Assembly (NCBI GenBank): GCA_018398805.1
Contig: JAGFBZ010000001.1
Location: 124,001 to 188,000 of the forward strand
Source of the DNA: Hirundichthys speculiger
Taxonomy: Eukaryota > Chordata > Actinopteri > Beloniformes > Exocoetidae
DNA: 64,000 nt
Reading direction: 5' to 3'
Shown here: positions 1-12,500 of the stretch, in pieces
Layout of the letters: every line of letters begins with the position of its first letter
How positions within the stretch are numbered: position 1 is the first letter of the stretch
The notes under the pieces: model-generated
Database searches by the model: none
What the model was told of the DNA's origin: nothing
What the model saw: only the letters and a program-made list of their open reading frames with translations
Position numbers and translations under genes: made by a program

Positions 1-263
1 TGGAACGTCAAACCTGACCGACTGGAAAGAACAGATCCCAGTTCAGTGAATGTTCCTGATCCTCACAGGGACTCCTCCAAACACTTGGTTTTAGAAGAAC
101 ATTTAACCCAGACCCTCCTAAACAGGAAGTGGAGATCCTGGTAGGAATAACGTTTGGGTCCGGGACCCGTCGGTCAGGATGCTGTGGCTGTAATAAACTC
201 TGTGGCCTGCGGGGGGCGCTGACAAGGTTTCAACTCTTAGATCTCCTTAAAGACAGCAGTTAC

Positions 264-468
264 CGAGGTTTGGTGGCGTCCCAGGTTCCTGTCCAGTCAG
301 CTGGCTGCGCCGGTTCAAAGCGGAGCGGTCCTGTTGGTGGACGAGCGTACGGGACTCCCAGGAACTGAATCACTGTCCTGCTGTCTGAGCCCACTGCCGT
401 CTCCGTAGCAACGCCCTGCAGCGTGCCATGACCCGGTATGGAGACGGATGTAACAGGAGGCAGTCGCT
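264..468 (-). CDS. tg: tg exon 38: start of the cholinesterase-like domain
   Basis: Contains GHGTLQGVATETA, VIQFLGVPYARPPTGPLRFE and DWTGTWDATKP, the alpha/beta-hydrolase-fold ChEL start that is enzymatically inactive in thyroglobulin and acts in folding and dimerisation. The acceptor lies behind a (GT)n tract. Ends in phase 2. Later ChEL exons are not in the window; bases 1-263 held nothing recognisable. Confidence 0.94.
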
Positions 469-474
469 CTGCAG

Positions 475-512
<38 letters not shown>

Positions 513-3500
513 GACTGACAGCTGACTGACAGCTGCTCTGCTCCCTGACTGGCTGATCAGCTCACCTGTCCTCAGGTACACTTTGGGGGTGGGCTCTCTG
601 ACGACCAGTCGGCAGGAGGAGGCGGGACTGGAGGAGCCAGAAGCAGAACTTAACCCACAGACTGTGGTGTCGGGGTACAGGACGCAGCGAGTGGCAGACT
701 CCGCCTCACTGAGTGACACGGCCACGCAAGACTCCGCCTCCTGGCAAGCTGACAGAGACAGGCAGCGTCCAAACGGTTCATCTCATCAGCACTGACGGCA
801 ACACCTGAACTCTCCTAATGTCTTTAGCTGTGGTTACCATGGAGACACCAGTCTCTGGTCTTGTTCCGGTCAGCGGCGATGTCACGGCTCACGTGGATGA
901 CATCATAGGTGGAGAGAGACGGGTCGATGAGGACGGAAGACTCCGAGAGGAGACGCCACTCGTCCATCGACACTGAGACAGAAGGTTCTGGTGTGAGTGG
1001 CAGAGCGACAGCTGCACTAGAGCAACAGAGCAACAGCTGCACTAGAGCAACAGAGCAACAGCTACACTAGAGCAACAGAGCAACAGCTACACTAGAGCAA
1101 CAGAGCGACAGCTGCACTAGAGCAACAGTGTCAGCTACACTAGAGTAGCAGAGCGACAGCAACACTAGAGCAACAGAGCAACAGCTACACTAGAGCAACA
1201 GAGCAACAGCTACACTAGAGCAACAGAGCGACAGCTGCACTAGAGCAACAGTGTCAGCTACACTAAAGTAGCAGAGCGAAAGCTATACTAGAGCAACAGA
1301 GCGACAGCTGCACTAGAGCAACAGTGTCAGCTACACTAGAGTAGCAGAGCAACAGCTACACTAGAGCAACATGTCAGCAGCTACACTAGAGCAACAGAGC
1401 GACAGCTACACTAGAGCTACAGAGCGACAGCTACACTAGATTAGCAGAGCGACAGCTGCACTAGAGTAGCAGAGCGACAGCTATACTAGAGCAACAGAGC
1501 GACAGCTGCACTAGAGCAACAGAGTGACAGCTACACTAGAGCAACAGCATGACAGCTACACTAGAATAGCAGAGCGACAGCTACACTAGAGCAACAGAGC
1601 GATAGCTGCACTAGAGCAACAGTGTCAGCTACACTAGAGTAGCAGAGCAACAGCTACACTAGAGCAACATTTCAGCAGCTACACTAGAGCAACAGAGTGA
1701 CAGCTGCACTAGAGCAACAGTGACAGCTACACTAGAGCAACAGAGCAAAGGCTACACTAGAGCAACAGAGTGACAGCTACACTAGAGCAACAGAGCAACA
1801 TCTACACTAGAGCAACAGTGTCAACTACACTAGAGTAGCAGAGCAACAGCTACACTAAAGCAACATGTCAGCAGCTACACTAGAGCAACAGAGTGACAGC
1901 TACACTAGAGCAACAGAGCGACAGCTACACTAGAGCAACAGTGTCAGCTACACTAGAGTAGCAGAGCAACAGCTACACTAGAGCAACATGTCAGCAGCTA
2001 CACTAGAGCAACAGAGTGACAGCTACACTAGAGCAACAGAGCGACAGCTACACTAGAGCAACAGAGCGACAGCTACACTAGAGCAACAAAGCGACAGCTA
2101 CACTAGAGCAACGTGTCAGCAGCTACACTCAAGCAACAGAGCAACAGCTACAATACAACAGAGGTGAACTGCTGGACTGCAGCAGCTGGTGGAGCCGCTC
2201 TATAATTATGTAGATCAAAGTGAAAGTGGGTTTTCATCATCTCGGTTATTTGACCGGTTATCAGCCTGACTGGTGTCACCGTCAACAGCAGCTGTGGAGT
2301 TTCCAGTCTCACCGTTGTTTCTGGTCTCCGGCAGGTTGAACGGAGGACAAAGAGCTGGAGAGGAAGTCCACTGATTCACTGGAAACACAAACACCTCAGG
2401 TCACGCACCGCTTCCTTCTTCTGCGTATCAGTGTGTGTTCGTGTGTGTGCGTTCAGTACCGGGTTTCAGGTACCATCCGAAGGGCTCCGGCGCCGTCTTC
2501 ACGTCAGACGGGCGGCAGTCCTGAGTCCTCCAGGTCGTCGCGTCGTCTTCGCTGCAGGTCTGAACCCCGAGACTGATGAGGGCCAGACACACCACAGCTG
2601 AGCCTCCTACACACACACACACACAACCACACACACACACACACACAGATCAGGATCAGTCCTGGTCTTAGATGGATGAGCCTGACTATCAGTCAGCAGT
2701 GGAGTCACATGACCTCGAGGACATCTATGAGGTCAGACAGCTTCTTAAAGTCATAAGCTGCATGGCTTTGACCACTGCGGTCTCAGAAGTTCCTCTGAAC
2801 CTGGACCTTCTCGTCTACTTTGTTCTACTCCCAGGAGAGCACATACCTGCTGCTTTGGTGTCCCGGACAAACCCGATGCCGCGGCAACAAGGATCCTCAT
2901 CACAGCGGCGCTCACATGCCATGAACCTGAACGCACAGACCGGGAGACGTTGAGCTTTTCACCACCTGGACCTGTCCAAGGACAGTGAGCGTGGACAGGG
3001 ACGGTGAGCGTGAGCGTGGACAGGGACGTGTGCGTGTGCGTTACCCCTCAGACAGCGGCGTGTCGTCTCTCAGGCTGACTCGGCTCCGTACGGAGTAAGA
3101 AACCATCTTCTGGAAGGAAACTCTCTCGTAGAAGCTCCTCACGGGCCCGCTCAGATCCACTGGAACAGAGTCAACAGAGCAACGATCTTCAGACGCACCG
3201 CTTCATCTGACCCTGAAAAGATTAATCTGTAGTCTGTTTCAATATAAAGGTGAGAGACAACAAACACAGACGGCTGTCTGAACTACCCAGAGACAGTTTA
3301 AAAACGCGCTGCTAGGCTCTTGCCGATTGTGCTAGCATAATTTTTGGCATAATCTGAGGAATTGAAAGTAGCACTGCTAGCATAATCTGTATATTTTATC
3401 CACAGAGAGAGTATTCAGCATCCTGGCAGCTTCATTCAGTGATAAACAAGATCGTGCACTTGCAGATTACTTGCAAGCAAGTGTGATGCTTCAATATAAC

Positions 3501-6500
3501 AAGCGCTAATTAACTGTTAGAGAACGAATTAGAGAAGTCAAGCCGGACTGCGTAGTTCAGAAAACGAGCGAGATTATTCAATGTTAAATTTGTTATCCAG
3601 GGCTTTGTCAGAAACTGCATGGTTTAGTTTTCACTGTATTTGTTTTTATTTGTTTTGAAACCCAGCGCGCGCTGCTAGCTCGCGCACAGTTCGTTGTTTA
3701 CTCGAAATTTGCATACTTTACCATCGTAACTGGAGGCCATTTGAGTGCAAAACCTTGCGCATACTGTGTCACGCTCTGCTACACGCGATGGTTAGCAAGC
3801 TATCCGCGGATAGTTATCCACCACGCTATCCAGGCTTTGTGCAACCTATTTTTGTTCGCTGGATAACTATCCGCTGGATAGCAGATTTATCCGCCATATA
3901 GGCCTAACCACCGGATAAAGTTACCCAGGTTTTGAACAACCGGGCCCAGAACATCAGGCCAGGGTTAATAAAATACATTTTCAAACTTGTCTTGTGAGTT
4001 GTGAAGTTTGTGCACAGAATACTTTTTTAAAAAAGTAGCATAATTTTGAAAAGCGAGCAAAAACGAGCACTGCCACTAGCATAATATGCCACTTTTACTA
4101 GCACAATCAGCAAATCCCTACATGCTGCAGAGTCAGGGCTGTTTTTCATGCCTTTCTTGCTGTAGGTGTTGTTGGGCGCTGTGTCCAGCAGGGGGCGGCA
4201 GGCTCGTCTCAGAGGGCTTGTCGTACGCTCCACAAACCCTGCTGTCTGGATACAAGGAGCAGCTGAAGAACCGGGCGTTGGCGTCCTCTCTGAGGTCAGC
4301 GGTGGAGCACAGCTGCTCCTCCTCACAGCCTGAAACACAGAGTCACAAAGCTGGACTTCCTTCAGCCGCTGAAGCAGCTGCAGTTTCATTCCAACTACCA
4401 GCAGCAGGTCTGACGCAAAACCTCCTACGTTTCACAGGTTAACGTTTTTATCATCATCACGGACTGGATTTAAAACCCTCCTGCTGAGTCAGTTCCTACA
4501 GAAAACTGGAAACATGAAACAGTTTTGTGTAATATTTCGGGCTGGGCAAGTTATCGCGTTATTATTGTGTTATTATCGTGTTATTATCGTGTTAACGCAT
4601 TAATTTACTAACTCCGACATTTATTTTATCACGCGTTAGCGCATGTTGCTCACGTGCTTCTGTTTTAAAAAGTCTGTTACTGGCTGCTGCGGAACCGGAA
4701 AAGAATCGGCAGGTAAACATGGAAAAGCTAAAACAGACATGGAGAACGGTAAAAATCCGTGAACTTTACAGTTCAGGTAGCAACTCAGGTAGCAATATTA
4801 ACAATTCTGTCTGAAAAAAAAAAAAAATCTGGATTGCAACAAAACTTTGGCGTCATTCCTCCATGTTCCATCAGATCTGCTCCATGTGTTCACTGTCCTG
4901 CTGTTCTCTAGCTGGTTACTGCAGTGCGGCTCCATCTAGTGGCACAGATGTGTAATGACAACAGAAAGTCCAGTCCTGAATTATAAAACAAATTCAGTTC
5001 TGTGGCCAGTTTTTTAATTTCGTAATTTTGATCCAAGTCTAAAATAAAAAACAAACAAACATTTTTTTGTGTTAGATTAAAAAATGAAAAATGTAATAAA
5101 ATGTCACTTTTTAATTTTTTTTTGTTTTTGATTGACAATTGAAAATGGAAAGAATGAATGATACACCAATTGGTAAAGTTACTGAACTTTAACATGGACA
5201 CAAGTGCTGATGTTAAAAGTGTTTGAACAATAAATGTTATGACACTTTAGTTCATATGGCAGCAGAAAATTTCAATAAAAGCGCATTTTACACTACTTAT
5301 ACAATGCGATTAATCGTGATTAATCAGGGAAATAATGCGATTAATCGCGATTAAAAATTTTAATCATTGCCCAGCCCTTGTAATATTCCTTTTTTAAGTC
5401 ACCAGAGAACCACCTCTTTATGCTGTTTTGTAGTGTTTGTGACGCTGACATGTTTCCATTCCGCGTATGTGGTGAAAATAAAGGCGAAGCTACCGGTAAC
5501 GTACGCGTGAGACACCAGAGCAGTGCCTGCTGGGAGTTGTAGTTGTTCTTATTGAGCCAGAAGGAGAGAGCAGGGAGCTTCCTCTGAGGATCCACCAGGA
5601 CGTCGTCGTCGGACAGAGACTCAAACTTCAGCTGCACTGAGGCTGAAAACACAGCAGAGCGTCACTGTCAGCAGGTAACACACACACCTGACCTCATCAC
5701 CACATAAACGGTCATAAACGGTACCGACCGTCCAGAGGAGGACTGAACTCTGCTGCAGCGCAGGACGGAACAGGAACACCAACCCCTGAATCTGAATCTG
5801 CATCTGACACAAAAACAACACTGAAGTGACAACAGCAGACAACCGTCCACCTGCTGCTCAGACCGAGCCGTCCACCTGACTCACCTGTGTTCAGGTAAAT
5901 GGCCTGGAAGCTGACGATGGAGGCCTGGTAGTCCTTCTTGTTCTTGCTGTCGGCCGGCAGAGCAGAGTCAGCTGAGGAGACAGACAGACGGGCCGTTAGC
6001 GTTCAGACGTCTCTGTCCCGCCGTGTTTCAGCTGTGACGTCACGCCGCCTCACTGATGGTGAACTTCTGTCCTCCGAAGTCGAAGACGAAGCTCCGCTGC
6101 TGCTCGTTGTATTTAAGCCCCGCCCCGCAGATTCGACTGGCCGGTCCTCGTCCGGTCACGTCCCAGTCCTGGTCGCCGCACATCAGCGCCGACGGAGCTC
6201 TCAGCCAACCGCAGAGCACAGAGCCTGGAGTGGGAGGAGTCAGTCACAGGCAGTCATGTGACAGTCACATGTTAGGGTTAGCTGCAGCAGTGAAGTCGGA
6301 CCCGTCTCTTTTACTGATCCAGCGGCGTCAACGCACCTCCGTTCAGGATGTTCTGGTTGAGGACGAAGCCGTCGCAGCAGGCGTCGCGGCTGCAGCCGTC
6401 CTGACAGAAGCGGTGGACGTCGGACAGGGACGTCCGCCGAGAGGAGAACACCTGAGTCCTGAACACGCCCGAGACCGCCTTCATCATCCTCATCCTCACG

Positions 6501-9500
6501 AAGCTCTGCTGCCGCTGCCGTGAGGAGAACTCCGCCCCTGGAAACACGCCGGCGTTAGGGTTTAGGGTTACAGCGACATTCAACCAAAATCATTTGGGTT
6601 TTACAGGAAGCTAAGAAGGGTCGGGTCCAGGTTCGTAGACGGAGACTCGTCTGCTGGAGGTCACTGAACGACCTCATCTCAGTCCTTTCATCTGGTTGTG
6701 GAGGTTGAACATGAAAGTAGATGGAAGCTCTGGGTCGTTTCTGTTAACTGGTCGTTACATAAACCTTTTAACCTGCTGAACTGGGTCGTATTTGACATGA
6801 CGGCTGATCTTTATGTCCGTTTAGTCGTGCATGTACCAGTCTAACATGGGCACCAGGACCAGTACCGGGACCAGTAAATCCACTAGGAATGGTTCCTTAT
6901 GAAGATCAGCTTTTTATTGAAATAAAGGTTCAGACTCCTGATGGACGAATCTTGGAGCTCACGGGCCAAACTCAAAAACACACCTTCATGTTCGGTCTGA
7001 GGCGGGAAAATAAATAAACGTTTAATCCTGAGAGCATCAAGCTGCTGAAACCCAACTGTCACTCTAGATGTTTATTCTGGATGCAACTAGGTTGCAACAG
7101 CGACAATACCTCTCTTCCTGACGACCAGCAGATCCGAGGCCCCGCCCCTCACTCTCAGAGAGCAGCTCAGCCAATCAAACAGCTCGGCCTGAGGATTACC
7201 CAGAAAGCCGCTGGTCTGCAGAGAAAATGAGTTTGAGAGCAGCTGTTGTTTTAGAAAGTGCATCATTTAGATCAATACGTGCGTGCGTGTGTGTGTGTGT
7301 GCACGTGCCCACCTGCTGGGAGGCGTTGCAGTGTGTGTTCAGGGTGTGTGTGCTGTACAGCTCACAGCGACTCTGTCTGCTGAACAGCGCCACATGGTGG
7401 CAGGACGGTTCTGCTGCACAGGCTGAGACACAAACAGATGCTGAAGTTCAGTCAGAGCTCAGCTCCAAATCATCTTCTACGTGGTCCAGAGAGGTTCTGG
7501 TCAGCAGTCAGGACCGTCTGGACCGATCCTCCACGTTGGTAGCTACGTGCTCAGTTCTTTAAACCCGTGATAGTGGTGGTTAAAGAGCTGAGATGTAGAA
7601 GTCTGGACCTCTGGTCAGTTTAAAACTTTAAAAACAGCCGCCTAAATATACAAAAGAAGACATGTTTGTTCTATCTGTCTGTGAGCTGAAAGACTCTGGA
7701 GAGCTGCAGCTCCAGAACTGCTCTGCAGCATCTGGACCGGGACCACGGAAGAGACCAGGGAGCTGGTCTGGAGCCTCTGCAGAGACTGGGGCGCTGTTGT
7801 CCCCAGTGGGGTCTCTTAGAGAAGTTTCAGACACGTGGGACGTCAGGACTCAGTCCTGGTTCTGACCCGGTCAGGACTCAGTCCTGGTTCTGACCTGAAT
7901 CAAGACTAAGTCCTGGTTCTCACCCCGTCAGGACTCAGTCCTGGTTCTGACCTGAATCAAGACTAAGTCCTGGTTCTGACCCGGTCAGGACTCAGTCCTG
8001 GTACTGACCTGAATCAGGACTAAGTCCTGGTTCTCACCCCGTCAGGACTCAGTCCTGGTTCTGACCTGAATCAGGACTCAGTCCTGGTACTGACCCAGTC
8101 AGGACTCAGTCCTGGTTCTGACCTGAATCAGGACTCAGTCCTGGACTCAGTCCTGGTTCTGACCTGAATCAGGACTAAGTCCTAGTTCTGACCTGAATCA
8201 GGACTCAGTCCTGGTTCTCACCTGAAACAGGACTAAGTCCTAGTTCTGACCCGGTCAGGACTCAGTCCTGGTTCTGACCTGAATCAGGACTAAGTCCTGG
8301 TACTGACCCGGTCAGGACTCAGTCCTGGTTCTGACCTAAATCAGGACTAAGTCCTGGTACTGACCTGAATCAGGACTAAGTCCTGTTTCTGACCCGGTCA
8401 GGACTCAGTCCTGGTTCTGACCTGAATCAGGACTAAGTCCTGGTACTGACCCGGTCAGGACTCAGTCCTGGTTCTGACCTAAATCAGGACTAAGTCCTGG
8501 TACTGACCCGGTCAGGACTCAGTCCTGGTTCTAACCTGAATCAGGACTCAGTCCTGGTACTGACCCAGTCAGGACTCAGTCCTGGTTCTGACCTGAATCA
8601 GGACTCAGTCCTGGACTCAGTCCTGGTTCTGACCTGAATCTAGACTAAGTCCTGGTACTGACCCGGTCAGGACTCAGTCCTGGTTCTGACTGGGTCAGAA
8701 TCCAGATTCACAACCGTACCTGACTCTGTTAGCAGCTGACGGTTTGGAGAAAAGTTTAAAACTGTTTAAAAGGTTAAACTGTGTCTGGTTTTTACTAAGT
8801 TCTCTGATAATCTCATATTTCTGAAAACAAACGTGATTAATTAATCGTAGCTGTGAGAGCGTCACCTTGGACGCAGGACGGGAGGTCAGAGGTCAGGGTC
8901 TGCAGGACGTCAGCGTCTTCAGCTCCCAGCATCAGGTCTGATCCAGGAACAGCCTGAAACCTGCCGAGGACTGAAACACACACACGGGTGTCAAACACCT
9001 GGACACCTGCACCGCTGCTGCGCTCTGATTGGCTGCTCCGTCCTCACCTGAGCACTCCTCATCTGTCAGAGTCCTGTCGCTGGCCGTCCACTCAAGCTCC
9101 GCCCCCTTGCTGCTGAAGCACCTCCACCTGCCCGACGGGGCGTCGGGCTGCGCCGGCAAGAAGTCGCCTCGCGGCGAACACCGCAGGCCCCGCCTCTGGC
9201 ACTCCGTCTCACCTGAGATACACAGACAGGTGAGGCAGCAGCTGCAGTCAGCACAGAAACGTCCAGAGAGACTTGACGAGGAGGACGGAGGAGCGAGACG
9301 ACTCACACTGATCCACCGATGACGCTCCGCCAGCCGAGGAGCCGCTGGGACACCTGCTGCAGAAGTCCCGCCCCTCTTCCTCCTGATAGGTCCCCTGAGG
9401 ACAGAGAAGACACGCCCCCTCCTGGAAGAAGCTGCCAGCAGGACACACCACTGCAGAAAGAGGTGAAGCGCCGACACTGAGGCATTGTGGGTATTTCTTT

Positions 9501-12500
9501 GTGCTTGTACTCAAACGTTTCTCGTTAATAAGCTGCTTCACTGACAGCTTTGATCAGAATCAGAGGTGACCATCGACGTTCAGACTCACCGCAGCCTTCC
9601 CCGTCACTGTCCAGGTGGTAACCACGGGAACATCCGAACAGCGGCGGCGTCGAGGAAACCAGGTTGGGCTCCGACGTCAGGGCGGAGCGGAGGAGATCCA
9701 GGAAGGCTTCCAGCAGTCTGGTTTCATTCAGAAACAGAGCTGGTGGAGCAGAAAACAGCATCAGGACTCAGCAGAGTCAAACACACCTGTTACTGTATTA
9801 ATCACTCTGAACATGTTTGGTCACAAAAGTCACCAAACATGGCGTGAAAATAAACAAAAGAACATCCAGAAAAACATCAAGCTGCTCTCTGATCAGTTCT
9901 GATAATATCAGACACGATCAACAGACCCAGAACAAAGAGAACAATCTTGGTTTAAATGTTTCCTCCATCTCTGACACGCTAAACCTGTCTGACAGGTGTT
10001 AACTTCATATATTCAGTCTTTCTGACTGAACCCACCGACGTCCTGGAGGTCTGGCAGGTCCGAGGTCGGGAGGTCAGAGAGGGCGGCGCGCCACGTCACG
10101 GTTAACCTCAGAGAGTCGTCGTCGTCGCACCGCAGACGGACCGGTGAGTCGTCACACAGCGACACAGCGAGGCCCGACACGGGAAGCTGCACATGCACAC
10201 ACATGAAAGGAAGCAGCGATAAACCAACTGGTCCTGGAGGTAAACCAGCTGATCCTGCAGGTAAACCAGCTGATCCTGGAGGTAAACCATCTGATCCTGC
10301 AGGTAAACCAGCTGATCCTGCAGGTAAACCAGCTGATACTGCAGATAAACCAGCTGATCCTGCAGGTAAACCAGCTGATCCTGCAGATAAACCAGCTGAT
10401 CCTGCAGGTAAACCAGCTGATCCTGGAGATAAACCAGCTGATACTGCAGGTAAACCAGCTGATCCTGCAGATAAACCAGCTGATCCTGCAGATAAACCAG
10501 CTGATCCTGGAGATAAACCAGCTGATACTGCAGATAAACCAGCTGATCCTACAGATAAACCAGCTGATCCTGCAGGTAAACCAGCTGATCCTGGAGATAA
10601 ACCAGCTGATCCTACAGATAAACCAGCTGATCCTGCAGATAAACCAGCTGATCCTGTAGATAAACCAGCTGATCCTGCAGGTAAACCAGCTGATCCTGGA
10701 GATAAACCAGCTGATACTGCAGATAAACCAGCTGATCCTGTAGGTAAACCAGCTGATCCTGCAGGTAAACCAGCTGATCCTGCAGATAAACCAGCTGATA
10801 CTGCAGGTAAACCAGCTGATCCTACAGATAAACCAGCTGATCCTACAGATAAACCAGCTGATCCTACAGGTAAACCAGCTGATCCTGGAGATAAACCAGC
10901 TGATCCCGCAGGTAAACCAGCTGATCCTACAGATAAACCAGCTGATCCTACAGATAAACCAGCTGATCCTACAGGTAAACCAGCTGATCCCGTAGATAAA
11001 CCAGCTGATCCCGCAGGTAAACCAGCTGATCCTACAGGTAAACCAGGTGATCCTGCAGATAAACCAGCTGATCCTGCAGATAAACCAGCTGATCCTGCAG
11101 GTAAACCAGCTGATCCTGCAGGTAAACCAGCTGATCCTGCAGATAAACCAGCTGATCCTGCAGGTAAACCAGCTGATCCTGCAGATAAACCAGCTGATCC
11201 TGCAGGTAAACCAGCTGATCCTGGAGATAAACCAGCTGATCCTGGAGATAAACCAGCTGATCCTGCAGGTAAACCAGCTGATCATGCAGATAAACCAGCT
11301 GATCCTGCAGATAAACCAGCTGATCCTGGAGATAAACCAGCTGATCCTGGAGATAAACCAGTTGATCCTGCAGGTAAACCAGCTGTCCGGAAACGTGGGT
11401 GTGCTCACCTGTGCAGAGCAGAGCCCCCTGCTGGTCATCCTGTTGAACAACAGCGACTGTAAGCTGCTGATCTGAGAGCAGGCGGACGGCAGCGACCAGA
11501 GCTGAGAGATGGACATCACCTGCAGCGGCTGAGAGACTGGACACACACGCCCATGTTGGTGACCGTTGTTTAATGGAAACTTTAATCAGCAGCGAGGAGG
11601 TCAGGGTCTTACTCTGGCAGGCTCCGCCCACTGGTTTGTCGTCTCCATCCCATCGCCGACTCGCAGTCTCACACACAAAGCTGCTGACGGGAAGTGAGTT
11701 CTGGTAACCGCGGTGACAGATGAGATCGCAGCTCTGACGCCCATCGGCTACCGGGCGGCAGACCAGTGCCCCATGGGTAACGGTGGGGGCGGGGCAGAGA
11801 GGCCCTGGAGGAGAACAGGACAGACAGGTGAGCCAATCAGCAGCAGGCGTCCATTAAGACATCGTTAACGAGCTCTCACGGTCACACGACGGCGCCGGTC
11901 CCGTCTGTCGAGCAGTTCGTGTCCCGCCCACTTCCTGCCCGTCCTCAGACACGCACCAGCAGGCCGTGACGTCACACTGCAGCGGGGCGAAGGAGCCGTC
12001 TGGGCGGCACTGGAGGCCCTGCAGCTCACACCGGCCGGGACCTGAACACAACACACGGTTTAACGGGCCGAAGAGGGCAGCGAACGCACCGCGGCGCCGT
12101 GTGTTTTTGTGGGCGTTTACATGTCAGCTGGCCCGCGGCGCTCCGGGCGGCCGGGCGCAGCGTCTCTCCGGTCACGGGGTTCACACACCAGCCTGCAGCG
12201 CCCCCTGTCTGCAGCAGCGAGAAGCTCCCGTCCTGAAATACAAACAAGTACGGATTTAGGTGTGTGCTAACAGACTGCCCAGAGGGAAAGACATCAGCAG
12301 AGGTCTTAGAGAAGCAGTCGTTGTTGCTCACTGATCTGGATGAAACTGTTGAGTCGAGACTCTCCGTGATCAGATGGTTTTACACCCGAAAGCAGTAAAA
12401 GAAATAAAGAAACTGAATATTCCAGGAGGTTTTAAAGCGTTATTCTGTGTTTGTGGTGTAACAGTAGAGCTGCTGTAAATGAGCTAAAAGTCTCACTAAA

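Noticed and set aside
1..263. Next ChEL exon of tg
   Set aside because: No frame contains the expected SEDCLYLNV-type motif and no phase-2 acceptor was found; the exon must lie beyond the left edge.
10205..11393. A CRISPR array
   Set aside because: Units are contiguous with no unique spacers, and the context is a vertebrate intron.
10203..11462. 419-codon plus-strand ORF of (K/D)PADPAGK-type repeats
   Set aside because: Antisense to tg and composed only of the 21-base minisatellite. Considered a repeat artefact; only the tg-frame reading on the minus strand was kept as a finding.
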